Positions 55,120 to 64,000 of a DNA stretch of 64,000 nucleotides are shown here, one piece after another (positions within the stretch are counted from its first letter, which is position 1; each line of letters starts with the position of its first letter). The position numbers and the translations under genes were made by a program. Origin of the DNA: Hoplostethus atlanticus (taxonomy: Eukaryota > Chordata > Actinopteri > Trachichthyiformes > Trachichthyidae); the NCBI GenBank assembly GCA_034670405.1, contig JAXDDX010000010.1, positions 7,753,501 to 7,817,500 on the forward strand. The letters are read 5' to 3'. The notes under the pieces were generated by a model that made no database searches, was not told where the DNA came from, and saw only the letters and a list, made by a program, of their open reading frames with translations.

Positions 55120-57665
55120 CCTTCCTGTCTGTATCTCAATTCAATTTTCAATTTCAATTCAAAGGCACTTTATCGGCTTGAAATACAAAAGTACTTCTTG
55201 CTAGAGCAAAATCAATAAATATAAACAGATTAGGTTGGCAACCAAGACAATGATTATCCCGAAACTAAGGAATTACCGAAATTCCTCCACTCAGGCCAGT
55301 TTGCAGCATTTGAACTGGAAAGCCTCCAGTCAGCAGGTTTACCTCATTTACTCTAGAGGAGCTGGTGTTCTCGGCCAATCAGGGTCCAGTACTGTGACTG
55401 TGAGGACTTTGTCATCAAATTTAACTAATTCAATTCAGCTTTCCACAAAACTACATTTATTTGCAAAACATCATGAGGACTATTCTTTCCCTGATCTATA
55501 GGACATTTGAAGACAAAATAATGAAAACAGAATAATATGGAACTTTAACATCAACCAAATAGTTCAATAATGGCATATCAATGAACCCATATCAATAATT
55601 CACATAAACATGTATCACAATGTGAGAAAAGATACACTGTATTTGTATCAATTATTATTATTAATAATGTAATAATAGTAACCTGTTGTTACAAAGTGCT
55701 TCACATTCACAAGTATACATACATTAAACAATAGAGACAATGAGAGGGAAGGATTAATAAATGAGAATGATCATTTTAACAGTGGGACATAATTAACACA
55801 ATAAAATCAGTTACATTAAAGCAAGTCTGTTGAAGTGTGTTTTAAGAAGTGATGTAAAAGTAGATACTGATTTTGCCAGCCTGATGTCCTGGGGCAATTC
55901 CCTCCAAAGTCCTGGAGCCTTAGTAGCGTCCTTGGATTTTAGCTTGACTTTGTGACAGCTGAGAGAGCCTTGGGCTGCACTTTGGCTCATTCATGATGAT
56001 GATGTACTCAGGCGCTAGACCCTGCCGTGGCTTGAAAGTGTTCAGCATAATCTTAAAATCAGTTTGAGAACTGACAGGTATCCGGCGTATAGCGGCTAAG
56101 ACTGGGGTGATGTGATCGTATTAGTTGAGGTTAAAAGTCTCGCTGCTGCATTTTGAACAAGTTGGAGACGATGAATAGGCCTCTGGTTGAGACGTGTGTA
56201 CAAGGAGCTGCAATTATTAAGTTGTGAAGAAATAAAAGATCTAAGTAAGAGACTGAAACAAATGACTTTGTTTTGTCTTTGACTTTCAAAATTTAGATCA
56301 GGGTCAAGGATAACACTTACGTAGCTGTATCTTGGACAATTGAACAGGTGACCAAGGTTCTTCTTGATTCGGGTTATTTCAGATTGGGAGGCAAATAAGA
56401 GAATCTCTGATTTATTGTCATTGAAGGTTTCTGACATCAAACATTTGATATCTGCAAGGCACTTTTGATTCTCTCAAAACTGTCTTTGTCATTATGTTTG
56501 ATAGGTAGAGCTGGGTGTCATCTGCATAGCGATGAAAATTAATATTGCGATAATTCACTGCAAAAAATCCATAAGTCATTTATGTAATGTGTGAAGTTTT
56601 GATTTACATCTAAATCAAATCATGACCCATAGTATTTAAACCAAATCATTTTGTGAGGTCCTTGGCATACCCAACCTGACATGTTATACAAGATGTTCAT
56701 GTTGCTATAGTGATTTCTATTTCCTTTCTGAGAGCTGGTAAAACATCAGCTTTTCCCATCCCATCACTAGACCCGCTACCAGTGCAGTCCTCCAAAAACA
56801 AAATGCTGGATACCTGCTCACAAGTCAGCACTTATCACCTCCCTAGTTTTGACCACTGACTGGGATCATTCTGGTTGGTTGAGGAAATTACACGCTCCGG
56901 ATGATTTTTTTCCACCTTTATTCACATTTGAAATACAACCACCTTTTCTCCTGTCGCTGGTGCAGAAGTGTGGAGAGAGGTCTGTGCATGTGAGAAAAAT
57001 AAAATGTATTATGCATGTGATGTTTGTTGATTTTAACGTGGGCTGTTGTCTGTGTATTGCCAGTGCTCCTATCCTGTGTGGGAGGATTTCAGCGCCAAGG
57101 CCACCAAGCTTCACTCCCAGCTCAGGTAAGCTGCTCTGAGAACAAAATAAAGAACTGCTTTCCAATGTGTAATACCTACAATTTGATTAAAAAAAAGACA
57201 CCACCTCAACCATCGAATTCACTCTCAATATGGATTTCTGAAGGCTAATGCTGATAGACTGAAATCGCCAGTAGCTATTATATTTTGTGCTGACATTCAA
57301 TATCTTTATATTTGACCATTTTCATGACAAAAAAATTACAAGGGTTCAGTATTTCCCCCAGAAATGGATTCTTGTCAGGGTGGAAAACCTCTGAAACAGC
57401 ACTTAGACCATCATGGGATACTACCATATTAATACATTAATTAATTTACAAATAACATTATAGAACAATGACATGAATAAATAAAATGTGCTGAGAAAAT
57501 AAAAATTAATTGCAGGTTATATAGACTGTTTTTATGTAGCTGTGGATCTATCTATCTATCCAAACTAACTAACCTTCCCTGTCCCCTCTAGAACTACTGT
57601 TCTGGCGGCTGTGGCGTTCCTGGATGCCTTTCAGAAGGTGGCGGACATGGCTACCAACACCAGAG
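39923..57665 (+). CDS. mtss2: MTSS I-BAR domain protein 2 (mtss1-like), first three coding exons; 3' incomplete
   Basis: MTSS proteins bind PI(4,5)P2 membranes through an N-terminal IMD/I-BAR helical bundle, induce outward membrane curvature and regulate actin at cell edges and dendrites. Three exons (39923-39991, 57064-57125, 57592-57665) join in phase to 68 codons plus one base. They encode the first I-BAR helix: METVEKECGALGGLFQAIVN, then YPVWEDFSAKATKLHSQLR, then VAFLDAFQKVADMATNTR. The opening METxEKECGALGG matches MTSS2 better than MTSS1 (MEAVIEKECSALGG) from memory. The ATG has A at -3 and G at +4, and an in-frame TGA lies 21 nt upstream, fixing the start. The next exon must begin by completing a Gly codon; I cannot find it before 64,000, so the rest of the gene lies outside the window. 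Confidence 0.93.
40680..40705 (+). repeat. (ATC)n microsatellite
   Basis: Trinucleotide run in mtss2 intron 1; another lies at about 28,450-28,475. Confidence 0.9.
41784..41960. repeat. dispersed fish repeat (LINE 3' part)
   Basis: Begins GATTCAACTTTATTGTCAAT and runs through ACGCAAGTACACAGTGAAAG, a sequence type common at the 3' ends of fish LINEs. Family not determined. Confidence 0.45.
46195..46242 (+). repeat. (GA)n microsatellite
   Basis: GA run with CAGA interruptions. Confidence 0.9.
46695..46850 (+). repeat. dispersed fish retroelement fragment
   Basis: Reads TTTTCCATACCTGCTTATTC, CCTGGAGCCTATCCCAGAAT, GGGCAGGAGGCAGG and ACACCCTGGACAG, a pattern seen repeatedly in teleost non-LTR element 3' regions. 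No frame is kept. Confidence 0.5.
47841..47934 (+). repeat. dispersed repeat R1, copy in mtss2 intron 1
   Basis: GGAAACAGTTTTGAGCTGAT ... ATGCAGGTAGCAGCTACGGA ... GACTACAGATGTC; same order and spacing as the copy at 14,975. Confidence 0.7.
51342..51397 (+). repeat. (GT)n microsatellite
   Basis: Pure GT run of about 56 bp in mtss2 intron 1. Confidence 0.95.
51579..51620. repeat. perfect 19-bp hairpin
   Basis: CACAACCACTGCTCTCACA (51579-51597) and its exact reverse complement (51602-51620) are separated by ATCA only. Confidence 0.9.
51940..52022 (-). pseudogene. tRNA-Leu/Ser-like relic or SINE head
   Basis: The minus strand reads CAGGGTGGCTGAGTGGCTGA (A-box/D-arm), a 5-bp anticodon-like stem ACCAG/CTGGT, an extra arm, then a perfect T-arm GTGGG-TTTAAAT-CCCAC. 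The class II layout resembles tRNA-Leu. The acceptor stem does not pair and the anticodon loop is too short, so it is not a working tRNA. Confidence 0.6.
52515..52617 (+). mobile_element. tRNA-derived SINE
   Basis: Carries an A box (TGGCTCAGTGG) and a perfect B box (GGTTCGATCCC), the RNA polymerase III promoter of tRNA-derived SINEs, after an AT-rich (TA)n stretch. The body then runs into TGTCTTGCCCAAGGACAC, typical of fish SINE bodies. Not a folding tRNA: the 3' acceptor strand is absent. Confidence 0.75.
52618..52764. repeat. large inverted repeat (arms about 57 bp)
   Basis: Left arm 52618-52675 and right arm 52709-52764 are inverted copies (GGGGCATTTTCATA...TTGGCTTCTCTGTTGCTGAT..) differing by only a few bases, with a 33-nt loop. 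It directly abuts the SINE, so it may mark an inverted duplication of the SINE's tail or flank. Confidence 0.85.
53287..53552 (+). repeat. (GT)n and (CA)n pair
   Basis: GT run 53287-53323 and CA run 53497-53552, complementary over about 36 bp. Confidence 0.9.
53436..53512 (+). repeat. exact short duplication, copy 1
   Basis: GACATCACGGCTCCCCAGGA followed by TGGGATG, eight C, a (CA)n and TGGTAC is identical to 54,581-54,657, including homopolymer and CA lengths. Confidence 0.85.
54581..54657 (+). repeat. exact short duplication, copy 2
   Basis: Identical to 53,436-53,512 over about 77 bp, in direct orientation 1,145 bp apart. Confidence 0.85.
55064..55111 (+). repeat. (TC)n microsatellite
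   Basis: Pure TC run. Confidence 0.95.
55135..55230. repeat. dispersed fish repeat fragment
   Basis: CAATTCAAAGGCACTTTATC and following sequence resembles a retroelement 3' end. Short, family not determined. Confidence 0.4.
55620..56560 (-). mobile_element. LINE relic with reverse-transcriptase C-terminus and 3' tail
   Basis: The minus-strand frame 56440-56096 reads NDNKSEILLFASQSEI, VILDPDLNFESQ, RSFISSQLNNCSSLYTRLNQ and LQLVQNAAARLLT, hallmarks of fish non-LTR reverse transcriptases (L2/Rex/jockey-like clade). After a frameshift it continues ITPVLAAIRRIPV..TDFKIML. The 3' side ends in GTGAAGCACTTTGTAACAAC and an (ATT)-rich tail near 55,650. Broken and 5'-truncated. Confidence 0.8.
57064..57125 (+). 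CDS. mtss2: mtss2 coding exon 2 (residues 24-44)
   Basis: Follows the acceptor TTGCCAG and reads CSYPVWEDFSAKATKLHSQL plus two bases of Arg, then the donor GTAAGC. At 62 nt it is phase 0 in and phase 2 out. It matches the SYP.WEDF..KA.KLHSQLR segment of the I-BAR domain. Confidence 0.94.
57592..57665 (+). CDS. mtss2: mtss2 coding exon 3 (residues 44-69)
   Basis: Follows the acceptor CCCCTCTAG; the first base completes Arg44. It then reads TTVLAAVAFLDAFQKVADMA and TNTR and ends in the first base of a Gly codon before the donor GTAGG. It is 74 nt and separated from exon 2 by a 466-bp intron. The FLDAFQKVADMATNTRG motif is a hallmark of MTSS1/MTSS2. Confidence 0.95.
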
Positions 57666-58048
57666 GTAGGACAACCACTAGTATTTGTGAGCATGTGGGC
57701 GCGGTGTTTTTTGTTGTGGTTGAGTGCCCTCCAAATGGCAGCTCTAATCGGAGTCTTGTTATGTTGTTGAGATATTATCGACTAGCTTGCTAAATTCTTT
57801 CCCCCAGCAGCCTCAAGGTACATTCTGTCCCAAGCTTCAAAGCATTTGGTATGCAGTGTTTAGAGAGTGTCTGCACTGTAGTCAGTGTGTCTTTATTTTG
57901 GTTTTGGCTCGACACTCTTGATATTCCGCGAGTGTATTATGTGTAGGCTGAAAGCTCTGGACTAGTTAACAGAGTGTGGGCAAAGGTCTGAGAAGGTCAG
58001 ACAAACACTCACCACCCACTGAATACCACAGCACCATAGAGAGAGAGA

Positions 58049-58144
58049 GGGGAAGAGGATGAAGACTATCCGGGCTGTTATAGAAGGGATTTCTCCTGCT
58101 GCGACTTATTAGATGCAGCTGCTTGACAGTGTGTGTGAGATGGT

Positions 58145-58165
<21 letters not shown>
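58049..58165 (+). repeat. dispersed repeat R2, copy 1
   Basis: A (GA)n stretch, then GAAGACTATCCGGGCTGTTA, GGGATTTCTCCTGCTGCGAC, GCAGCTGCTTGACAGTGTG and a (GT)n tract. The same modules in the same order recur at 62,460-62,600. Confidence 0.75.
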
Positions 58166-58175
<10 letters not shown>

Positions 58176-58282
58176 TTGTGGCCCCAGGTGGGCTCCTAGA
58201 GGAGGATACAGGAAGAAGGTCTTGCTGCTTTTACAGGCCAGACAGGAAATCACCAAGCTCTGTCAGCTCATTACACATGCCG

Positions 58283-58292
58283 CTACCATTGC

Positions 58293-58324
<32 letters not shown>

Positions 58325-58345
58325 CACACACGCACACACACACAC
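58283..58345 (+). repeat. (CA)n microsatellite with CGCA variants
   Basis: CA run interrupted by ACGC twice. Confidence 0.9.
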
Positions 58346-58933
58346 GAATATATCATAAATGATGTTGGCACTAATACACAGACTCAGCATCAGAGGCTCT
58401 TGGTACTTTCTGTACTGATGAGTCACTCCTATTACAGTCCTTACAGACAATCACCGCTCTTTCTCAGTGTATGATGTTCTCTAATAGATTTGTTAAATGG
58501 ATAGAGGCAGGGAGGACAGCAGCCATAATGATGCTCTCTGTCTTCTAGCCATTCAGCATATCAATGCGCCACTTATTGCAGTGTTCGTGTACGTGTGTGT
58601 TTGTGTGTGTGAATCGGCGCCCGAAGGGTACTGGTGCTCTCTCTTCTTGTACCGATACAAAGGTTAAATTCTGCTGGTTATGAGCTCAGAGCGGCTGAGT
58701 TTCCGTCCAACTGTCAATTCAATGCAACTCAGATGCAGTTCAGCCAGCTGGGTTGAAGTGAATAAACCACATGCACAAGAGTCTGTAAAGAAATGATTCA
58801 TATTGGGTAAGTTGGTCTTGTTCTGTTAGGTCGTGTTGGCCATATTTCATGCAAAGAAATGCACTTGCTAATATTCTGAAGGTCATATTCTAGAGGTCAT
58901 GGTGGACAGATAGACTTTACAAACAACATTTCA

Positions 58934-58968
58934 GAATATCCAAAGCATCAAAGTAGCTTTGGATATTC
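58934..58968. repeat. 13-bp inverted repeat
   Basis: GAATATCCAAAGC and GCTTTGGATATTC are separated by 9 nt. Confidence 0.8.
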
Positions 58969-59509
58969 ATAACAATAATTCATAATCATCATCATCTATT
59001 TATCGCTTAATTTCTAAAACGTTTTCCGCTTCAAATGAGCGTAAAGACTTTTGTTGCAATATTGCAATATTGGTGAATCTGAAACGTTTCCATTCAGCTT
59101 TTCTAATTCTCATCATAATTCTCTGCTTGGATAGAAACACAGCTGTAGTGTCTCTCTTCTCCTTCTCCCAATCTCCTCCCCAGAGGTTGATGGAGGATAT
59201 GGACAGGAAGAATGAAAGGATATTTTAAACAATAGCTAGACAGAGGGAAACGTGAATGACCCCAGAAAAGCTTCACGGGGAAAGTTATTCCAGACGAAAA
59301 GTAAAATCTAGAGAATATGGGAGGGAAATGAAGGAAAGGGAAATATGTGGCTGTGGGGTTAACCGCGTAGTGGACCATGTTATTAAACCACGTGGGTCAC
59401 GGCCTTGTTTCTGCTGGTTCCCTATATCACAAACACACTAGCAAAATGTGAATGAGCCAGTATATTCAGTTTATGGGGAAAGAAGAGAGCGAGCTAGAGT
59501 CACTTTTGG

Positions 59510-59511
<2 letters not shown>

Positions 59512-59546
<35 letters not shown>
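59512..59546 (+). repeat. (GT)n microsatellite
   Basis: Pure GT run in mtss2 intron 3. Confidence 0.95.
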
Positions 59547-59548
<2 letters not shown>

Positions 59549-59843
59549 ACTTAGCAAGTAGGTGAAATTCAACAGCAGGAATTGTGCATGTGTTTGTGAA
59601 TTCCCTGGTGAAGGGGAGAATTTGAGTGCACTTTCAGATGTTGCTCTCCACTCCCCTCGTACAATCCCAACCCGGGGGCAAATGTGTGTGTGTGTGTCTG
59701 TGTGTGTGTGTGTGTGTTTCCTGCTTTTAATAACCTGTCCTCTGTCCTTCATTTGGCACTGGTTTACAACTCTTCCTCTTCATCCATACCTCAGAATTAG
59801 TGCAGAGACACTCACAGCTGGTTTTGTCTTATCATGCTACCAT

Positions 59844-59877
<34 letters not shown>

Positions 59878-60087
59878 CACCCATTGACTACTGTTACCAT
59901 ACAAACTGTGTAACATAACAGTGGCACACAGTCTTTGATATGAAATTTCATATTAAGCTAAATACGTACGATTTCCCTCGCCTTTCAGCTGGAAACTTTG
60001 GAAAAAATGTGCACTAAAAGGCTGAAAAGCGCATTCAAGTGTGTGTGTGTCCAGATTTGGCCGTTGCTACGTTAGTGGTTCCAAAGT

Positions 60088-60155
60088 CTGTGTGATTTGT
60101 GATTCATCTGTGTGTGATTCATCTGTGTGTGATTCATCTGTGTGTGATTCATCGG
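60088..60155 (+). repeat. 15-bp minisatellite, about 4 copies
   Basis: The unit GTGATTCATCTGTGT is repeated head to tail without change. Confidence 0.85.
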
Positions 60156-60936
60156 CTTTCTTGATGGGGATTTGGACCAGAAACTAATTTTTCTCTCTGT
60201 CTATGTCCAGAGTCGCCTTTTTCTACTCATCTGAAACAGGAACATTCATCAGGAAAATAGTATAGTCATTGTAATGTGAGTTGTAATTTATTGATCCCCA
60301 GTTCCTTTAACACTGGTCACTACAAATAAAGGCATCCCCCAGTTGGATTGAGAGTTATTTTGAACCCTGGAGCAGAATCCCCTTTTTTGGTCATATGAGA
60401 GCACAGCGATGGGCTTTGTTGATAGGCAGATTTTCCAGTTTCCGAACCAACCCTGGCGCTTCCTTTGGAGTGACAAGGTGATGGAATTATGGATTAAGCA
60501 CAAGTTTTACCCAGGAAGAAAGTCCTTTTCCCCGCATCAGATTCCTGACCAATGAAGGAAATGACTCCCGGGTGGCTTTTGATGACAAATTATCGTATGA
60601 ACCAAACTTCCCCTCATTACGACCAAAGCAAACACAAAGATAAGACTGTTCCCAGAGACAGAACGGAAGACATCAGTAACATCAGTAACATCGCCTGCAG
60701 TAAATACAGAAGAAGAGACCGCCAGTATGTTACATGTGTTTAATTACAGCATTGGTGATGTTGCAGACGTATTTCATCCTGTCTATGTATCTGTCAACCT
60801 TTTGGGTCTAATACTGAAAAATAAGGAATACTGCTGCTTACATAGCGCCTCTTTTTCTCTCTTTCCTCATCTCTTTCCCTCTTTCTCTGTATTCCTCTTT
60901 TACAAGATGATGCTTCCTTTTATTTGCTCACTCCCT

Positions 60937-60977
<41 letters not shown>

Positions 60978-61285
60978 CAGTAGCAGCAGTAAAACCTGGG
61001 TCTGTCCCAGAACTCTCACTATCCGCAACACTTGGCACAAGGCATGGTAATAAAGCACCATGCGTGTGTGTGTGTGTGTGATGATGATTATCTGATGGTA
61101 CAGAATGTCTAGTGGTTTTATTGCCGAGCTGGCTGCGATGAATACTACGTCTCATAATGAACATCATAAATCTCACACACACGCATCCAGAGAGAGGATA
61201 TCACCCTTCTAGCTGGTATCAAAATGAATGAAAGAGCATCTTTGTTTTCTTGCTTGTGACAGCAGTACTTTCATATATCCTAAGC

Positions 61286-61345
61286 AGTGGTTCCTAAAAT
61301 GTGGTCTGAGGACCTCCAGGGGCCCCAAGGGATCATCTCTCTAGA
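61286..61345 (+). repeat. DNA-transposon end fragment, copy B
   Basis: GCAGTGGTTCCTAAAATGTG, then GTCTGAGGACCTCCAGGGGC, aligns with the reverse of 38,935-38,972. Probably two remnants of the same hAT-like family. Confidence 0.5.
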
Positions 61346-61659
61346 GGTTAGCTCGAAGAGAGAATGCGTAAGGGTCTGCTAAGAGATTTCACTCTCTTGA
61401 TTGTTGCTATCACCCTACCTACTGTACAATGTAGAAAGTCATAGAATTGTGCAATGACCAATGTCTTCTCAGAAGGGGTTCCCTGGGATGCAATCTCATC
61501 AAATGGTGGTCTAATGCAGATATTTTTGGTGGTCGATATGAAAAGGTTTGTGACCATATATAAATATATACCATATATAAAAACATCCTAATTGTCATAA
61601 TTTGATTGATGTTTGCTAACTGATGGTGTCATGAATCTGATTGTCTGTCAGCTTGTCCT

Positions 61660-61732
61660 AGTTAGGCCTGTAAAGTCCTTTGAGGCTTGTTTGTGATAAA
61701 GGGCTGTAGAAATGAACTTGACTTGACTTGAC
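61660..61732 (+). mobile_element. LINE 3' tail with (TTGAC)n end
   Basis: Reads CTGTAAAGTCCTTTGAGGCT, then TGTGATAAAGGGCTGTAGAA, and ends in TTGACTTGACTTGAC. Fish L2/Rex-like LINEs end in this way, with a short tandem repeat tail. Only the 3' end is present. Confidence 0.65.
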
Positions 61733-62377
61733 AAGTTCTTTGTGTAACATTTAACATCAATAAATCATTACCACATTCATTTTGAGACATTAGTATTATT
61801 ACAGCAAACAAACGAGGCTGTCGTCGTGGAGACCGTCGGCCTCTACCGGCCTCTATGTACACTAGCACTAACAATACCACCGGTGTGAGACAGAGGCTAC
61901 CGATCATCTTGATGATGGTCTCCTTTGTTTACAGTAATGATACCAAGGCATCACAACTAACCGACAGTGATATATTGATATTATATGAATATATATATGT
62001 TTATATATATTATATTATTATATTTTACAAAATGATACACTTAGCACCTTTAAAATCCAAGTAATAATAAAAAAACATGAAAAGGCTGAGCTATGAAGAA
62101 GAGCGCATTGATCTACTGTAAATAGAGACCCTCAGAGTCGAGGCACACTGGCTCTGAGCGGTTAAATGATGGTGAAAATGGTGAAATGATCCAGACCAAC
62201 AGTCAAGGATTGTTCCGGACCACCAAGGAATGGAGTGATGATCATAAAGAGATCATCATAAAGAGAGAGAGAGAGAGAGAGCTGTGGTAGAGAAAGCATT
62301 GAGTGTAGCAAGAAATAAAGACAGGATGGACAGAAGACTGTTGTGAGGATTTGTGAAGAATTCTTCAATGGCAGGGC

Positions 62378-62428
62378 TGTGTATGTCACTGTGGATAAAA
62401 GCATCAGCGAAATGCCTGAAATGTTAAT
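62378..62428 (+). repeat. SINE-like tail
   Basis: TGTATGTCACTGTGGATAAA then AGCATCAGCGAAATGCC is a diverged copy of the conserved tail seen in the SINE at 24,755-24,895. Confidence 0.45.
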
Positions 62429-62429
<1 letters not shown>

Positions 62430-62493
<64 letters not shown>

Positions 62494-62589
62494 GAAGACT
62501 ATCGAGGCTGTAATGGAGGGGATTTCTTCTGCTATTGTAACTTACTAAGTGCAGCTGCTGGACAGTGTGCAAGATGGCTATATATTTGT

Positions 62590-62640
<51 letters not shown>

Positions 62641-62651
62641 TGTGTGTGTGT
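62430..62651 (+). repeat. (GT)n(GA)n ... (GT)n cluster
   Basis: GT then GA at 62430-62490 and GT at 62588-62651 enclose the second R2 repeat; a further GT run is at 62778-62810. Confidence 0.9.
62460..62600 (+). repeat. dispersed repeat R2, copy 2
   Basis: (GA)n, GAAGACTATCGAGGCTGTAA, GGGATTTCTTCTGCTATTGT, GCAGCTGCTGGACAGTGTG, then (GT)n. The unit is framed by the two microsatellites in both copies. Confidence 0.75.
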
Positions 62652-62776
62652 AAATGAGCTACAGAAAGAGAAAGAAATGGGGGTTAATGGAAAAAAGAAT
62701 AACACAGGGAAGAAATAATAACAATAAAAGTTGCTGCTTGTTCTCCTTGTTCAATTCAAAGCCATGCTGGTGCACT

Positions 62777-62811
<35 letters not shown>

Positions 62812-63321
62812 CTTTCACTATAAGGAGTGTGTATTCGACACTCCCTCATTAACTAGCTGGCTGGCCTGCAGACTCCCTGGGTGGGAGTAAGAGAAGTAAT
62901 GCTGAGATGGGAGGCCACTTAAGTTAATACAACCACACACACACACACACACACATGCAACTCAGCAAGCATGGTTTCCCTTATTCAGCTTGCAGCGTGG
63001 CACCCCCTGCAAGGACCACCTGCTACTTAATAGCACCACACACACACACACTCCTGAACATGCATGCCTGCAACCAGTGTACAGAGTCACGACTTTGACT
63101 TGCATGCATATAAACTCACAGGCACGTATATAGAAACATGTACTGCACTTAGCACGCAAGCATTTGCGGATACACACACACACACACACACACACATTCG
63201 TAATTCAGACTATCAAGAAGTCAAGCTAAACAATAAACGTATATTGTTCTAGTAGCAGCATGTGTATCTGCTCACTAAACATATACTAAATGTTTATTGG
63301 CTATTTGTAAATGTTTACACC

Positions 63322-63325
<4 letters not shown>

Positions 63326-63362
<37 letters not shown>

Positions 63363-63481
63363 TCTCTGACTCTGACATGGGCCTGCTGGATCTCTCTTAT
63401 GTCCCTTCAGCCAATCACAGACAAGTGGGATCACATTTACGAGCCTGGTTGCCAGGCAACAAGGAGAGAGAGAGTGTGTGT

Positions 63482-63527
<46 letters not shown>
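63326..63527 (+). repeat. (GT)n and (GA)n microsatellites
   Basis: GT run 63326-63361 and GA run 63488-63527. Confidence 0.95.
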
Positions 63528-63529
<2 letters not shown>

Positions 63530-64000
63530 GGTGGCAGAGAAAAAATAGCCATGCTGTTGCCAAGAGGAGAGGAGAAATCTGAGCAAGATGGCTTATTGCG
63601 TTTGTAGATAGCATGTCATTCACGGTGAGCTGGAGATACAGTTGGTCACACAGTGGGGGAGCTGCAGTGACATCATCACAGTACAGGTTAGCATCAGCTG
63701 AGGAGTCACTGTGACCTTTGATCAAAATACTGTATGTGCCTAGTGCACGGTTAGTGCACGGTAAAGGACTCCCTCAGACATGACCTTTTCGGGCATATGA
63801 GGTTTCGGCCAGACACTGATGACGTGCACCGTTAGATGTTGGTGATCATGTGATGTTGTATAACACATCTTTTCAAACCAGATGATTAAAGATGGTTTGG
63901 TTTCAACTGTTGTTTGGTTTTTGAAAATTGTCATGTCATGTTTGTGCATGATATTGTTTATGATATATGATATTGATATTGTTTCTAGTTCTGGAGTTAC

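Larger units (their letters stand above)
39992..57063 (+). other. mtss2: mtss2 intron 1 (17.1 kb)
   Basis: A long first intron between phase-0 exons. It holds a LINE relic, a tRNA-derived SINE, tRNA-like relics, dispersed repeats, many microsatellites and CpG-rich patches near 47,040-47,110 and 48,960-49,140. I see no further convincing exon in either strand; the open frames here are microsatellite or repeat read-through. Confidence 0.7.
57666..64000 (+). other. mtss2: mtss2 intron 3, partial
   Basis: No continuation of the I-BAR coding sequence was found to the window end, so the intron is at least 6.3 kb. It contains (GT)n and (GA)n tracts, two copies of a roughly 100-bp dispersed repeat, a LINE 3' tail, a 15-bp minisatellite and a SINE-like tail. 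Confidence 0.6.

Noticed and set aside
58190..58290. Possible fourth mtss2 exon in a purine-rich open stretch
   Set aside because: The encoded residues do not match the expected I-BAR continuation (Gly followed by the TR.IGSALTR region).

Overview
The window is vertebrate nuclear DNA, almost certainly from a ray-finned (teleost) fish. It carries intron-split genes with GT-AG junctions, a very high load of (CA)n/(GT)n and (GA)n microsatellites, and fish-type mobile elements: Tc1 transposons, a Harbinger element, tRNA-derived SINEs and LINE tails. Most long open frames are microsatellite read-through (poly-TH, poly-VC, poly-RE) and are not genes.

Two genes are supported. (1) dhcr7, 7-dehydrocholesterol reductase, lies on the minus strand. 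All seven coding exons (14,074-19,912) can be placed to the base. They join in phase into a 478-residue protein from start to stop. A probable non-coding first exon ends at 21,042, with CCAAT boxes just upstream, and a probable poly(A) site lies near 13,056. (2) The 5' part of mtss2 (mtss1l), an I-BAR membrane-curving actin regulator, lies on the plus strand. Exon 1 (39,923-39,991) is followed by a 17-kb intron, exon 2 (57,064-57,125) and exon 3 (57,592-57,665). The gene runs off the right edge. The two genes are divergent, with about 18 kb between their starts. Nothing suggests they work together: one makes cholesterol, the other shapes membranes and actin.

Layout. 1-13,020: no gene seen; microsatellite-dense DNA with G-rich and possibly conserved non-coding stretches. 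13,020-21,240: dhcr7, whose introns hold a 575-bp Tc1 deletion copy with perfect 29-bp terminal repeats and a 1,641-bp DNA transposon with a 6-bp target duplication that itself contains a fold-back element. 21,240-39,350: intergenic, with an AT-rich diverged direct repeat, a gutted Harbinger transposon holding relics of both its genes and a SINE, a fold-back MITE and a second Tc1 deletion copy. 39,350-64,000: mtss2 promoter, first three coding exons and introns, the introns carrying a LINE reverse-transcriptase relic, LINE 3' tails, SINEs, tRNA-like relics, hairpins and short duplications.

I found no evidence of an undescribed biological system. The most interesting items are the nested and deleted transposons in the dhcr7 introns, the dual-gene Harbinger relic, several perfect inverted repeats and a few unlabelled dispersed repeat families recovered by internal comparison. 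Family names rest on recalled protein or terminal motifs; no database search was possible.
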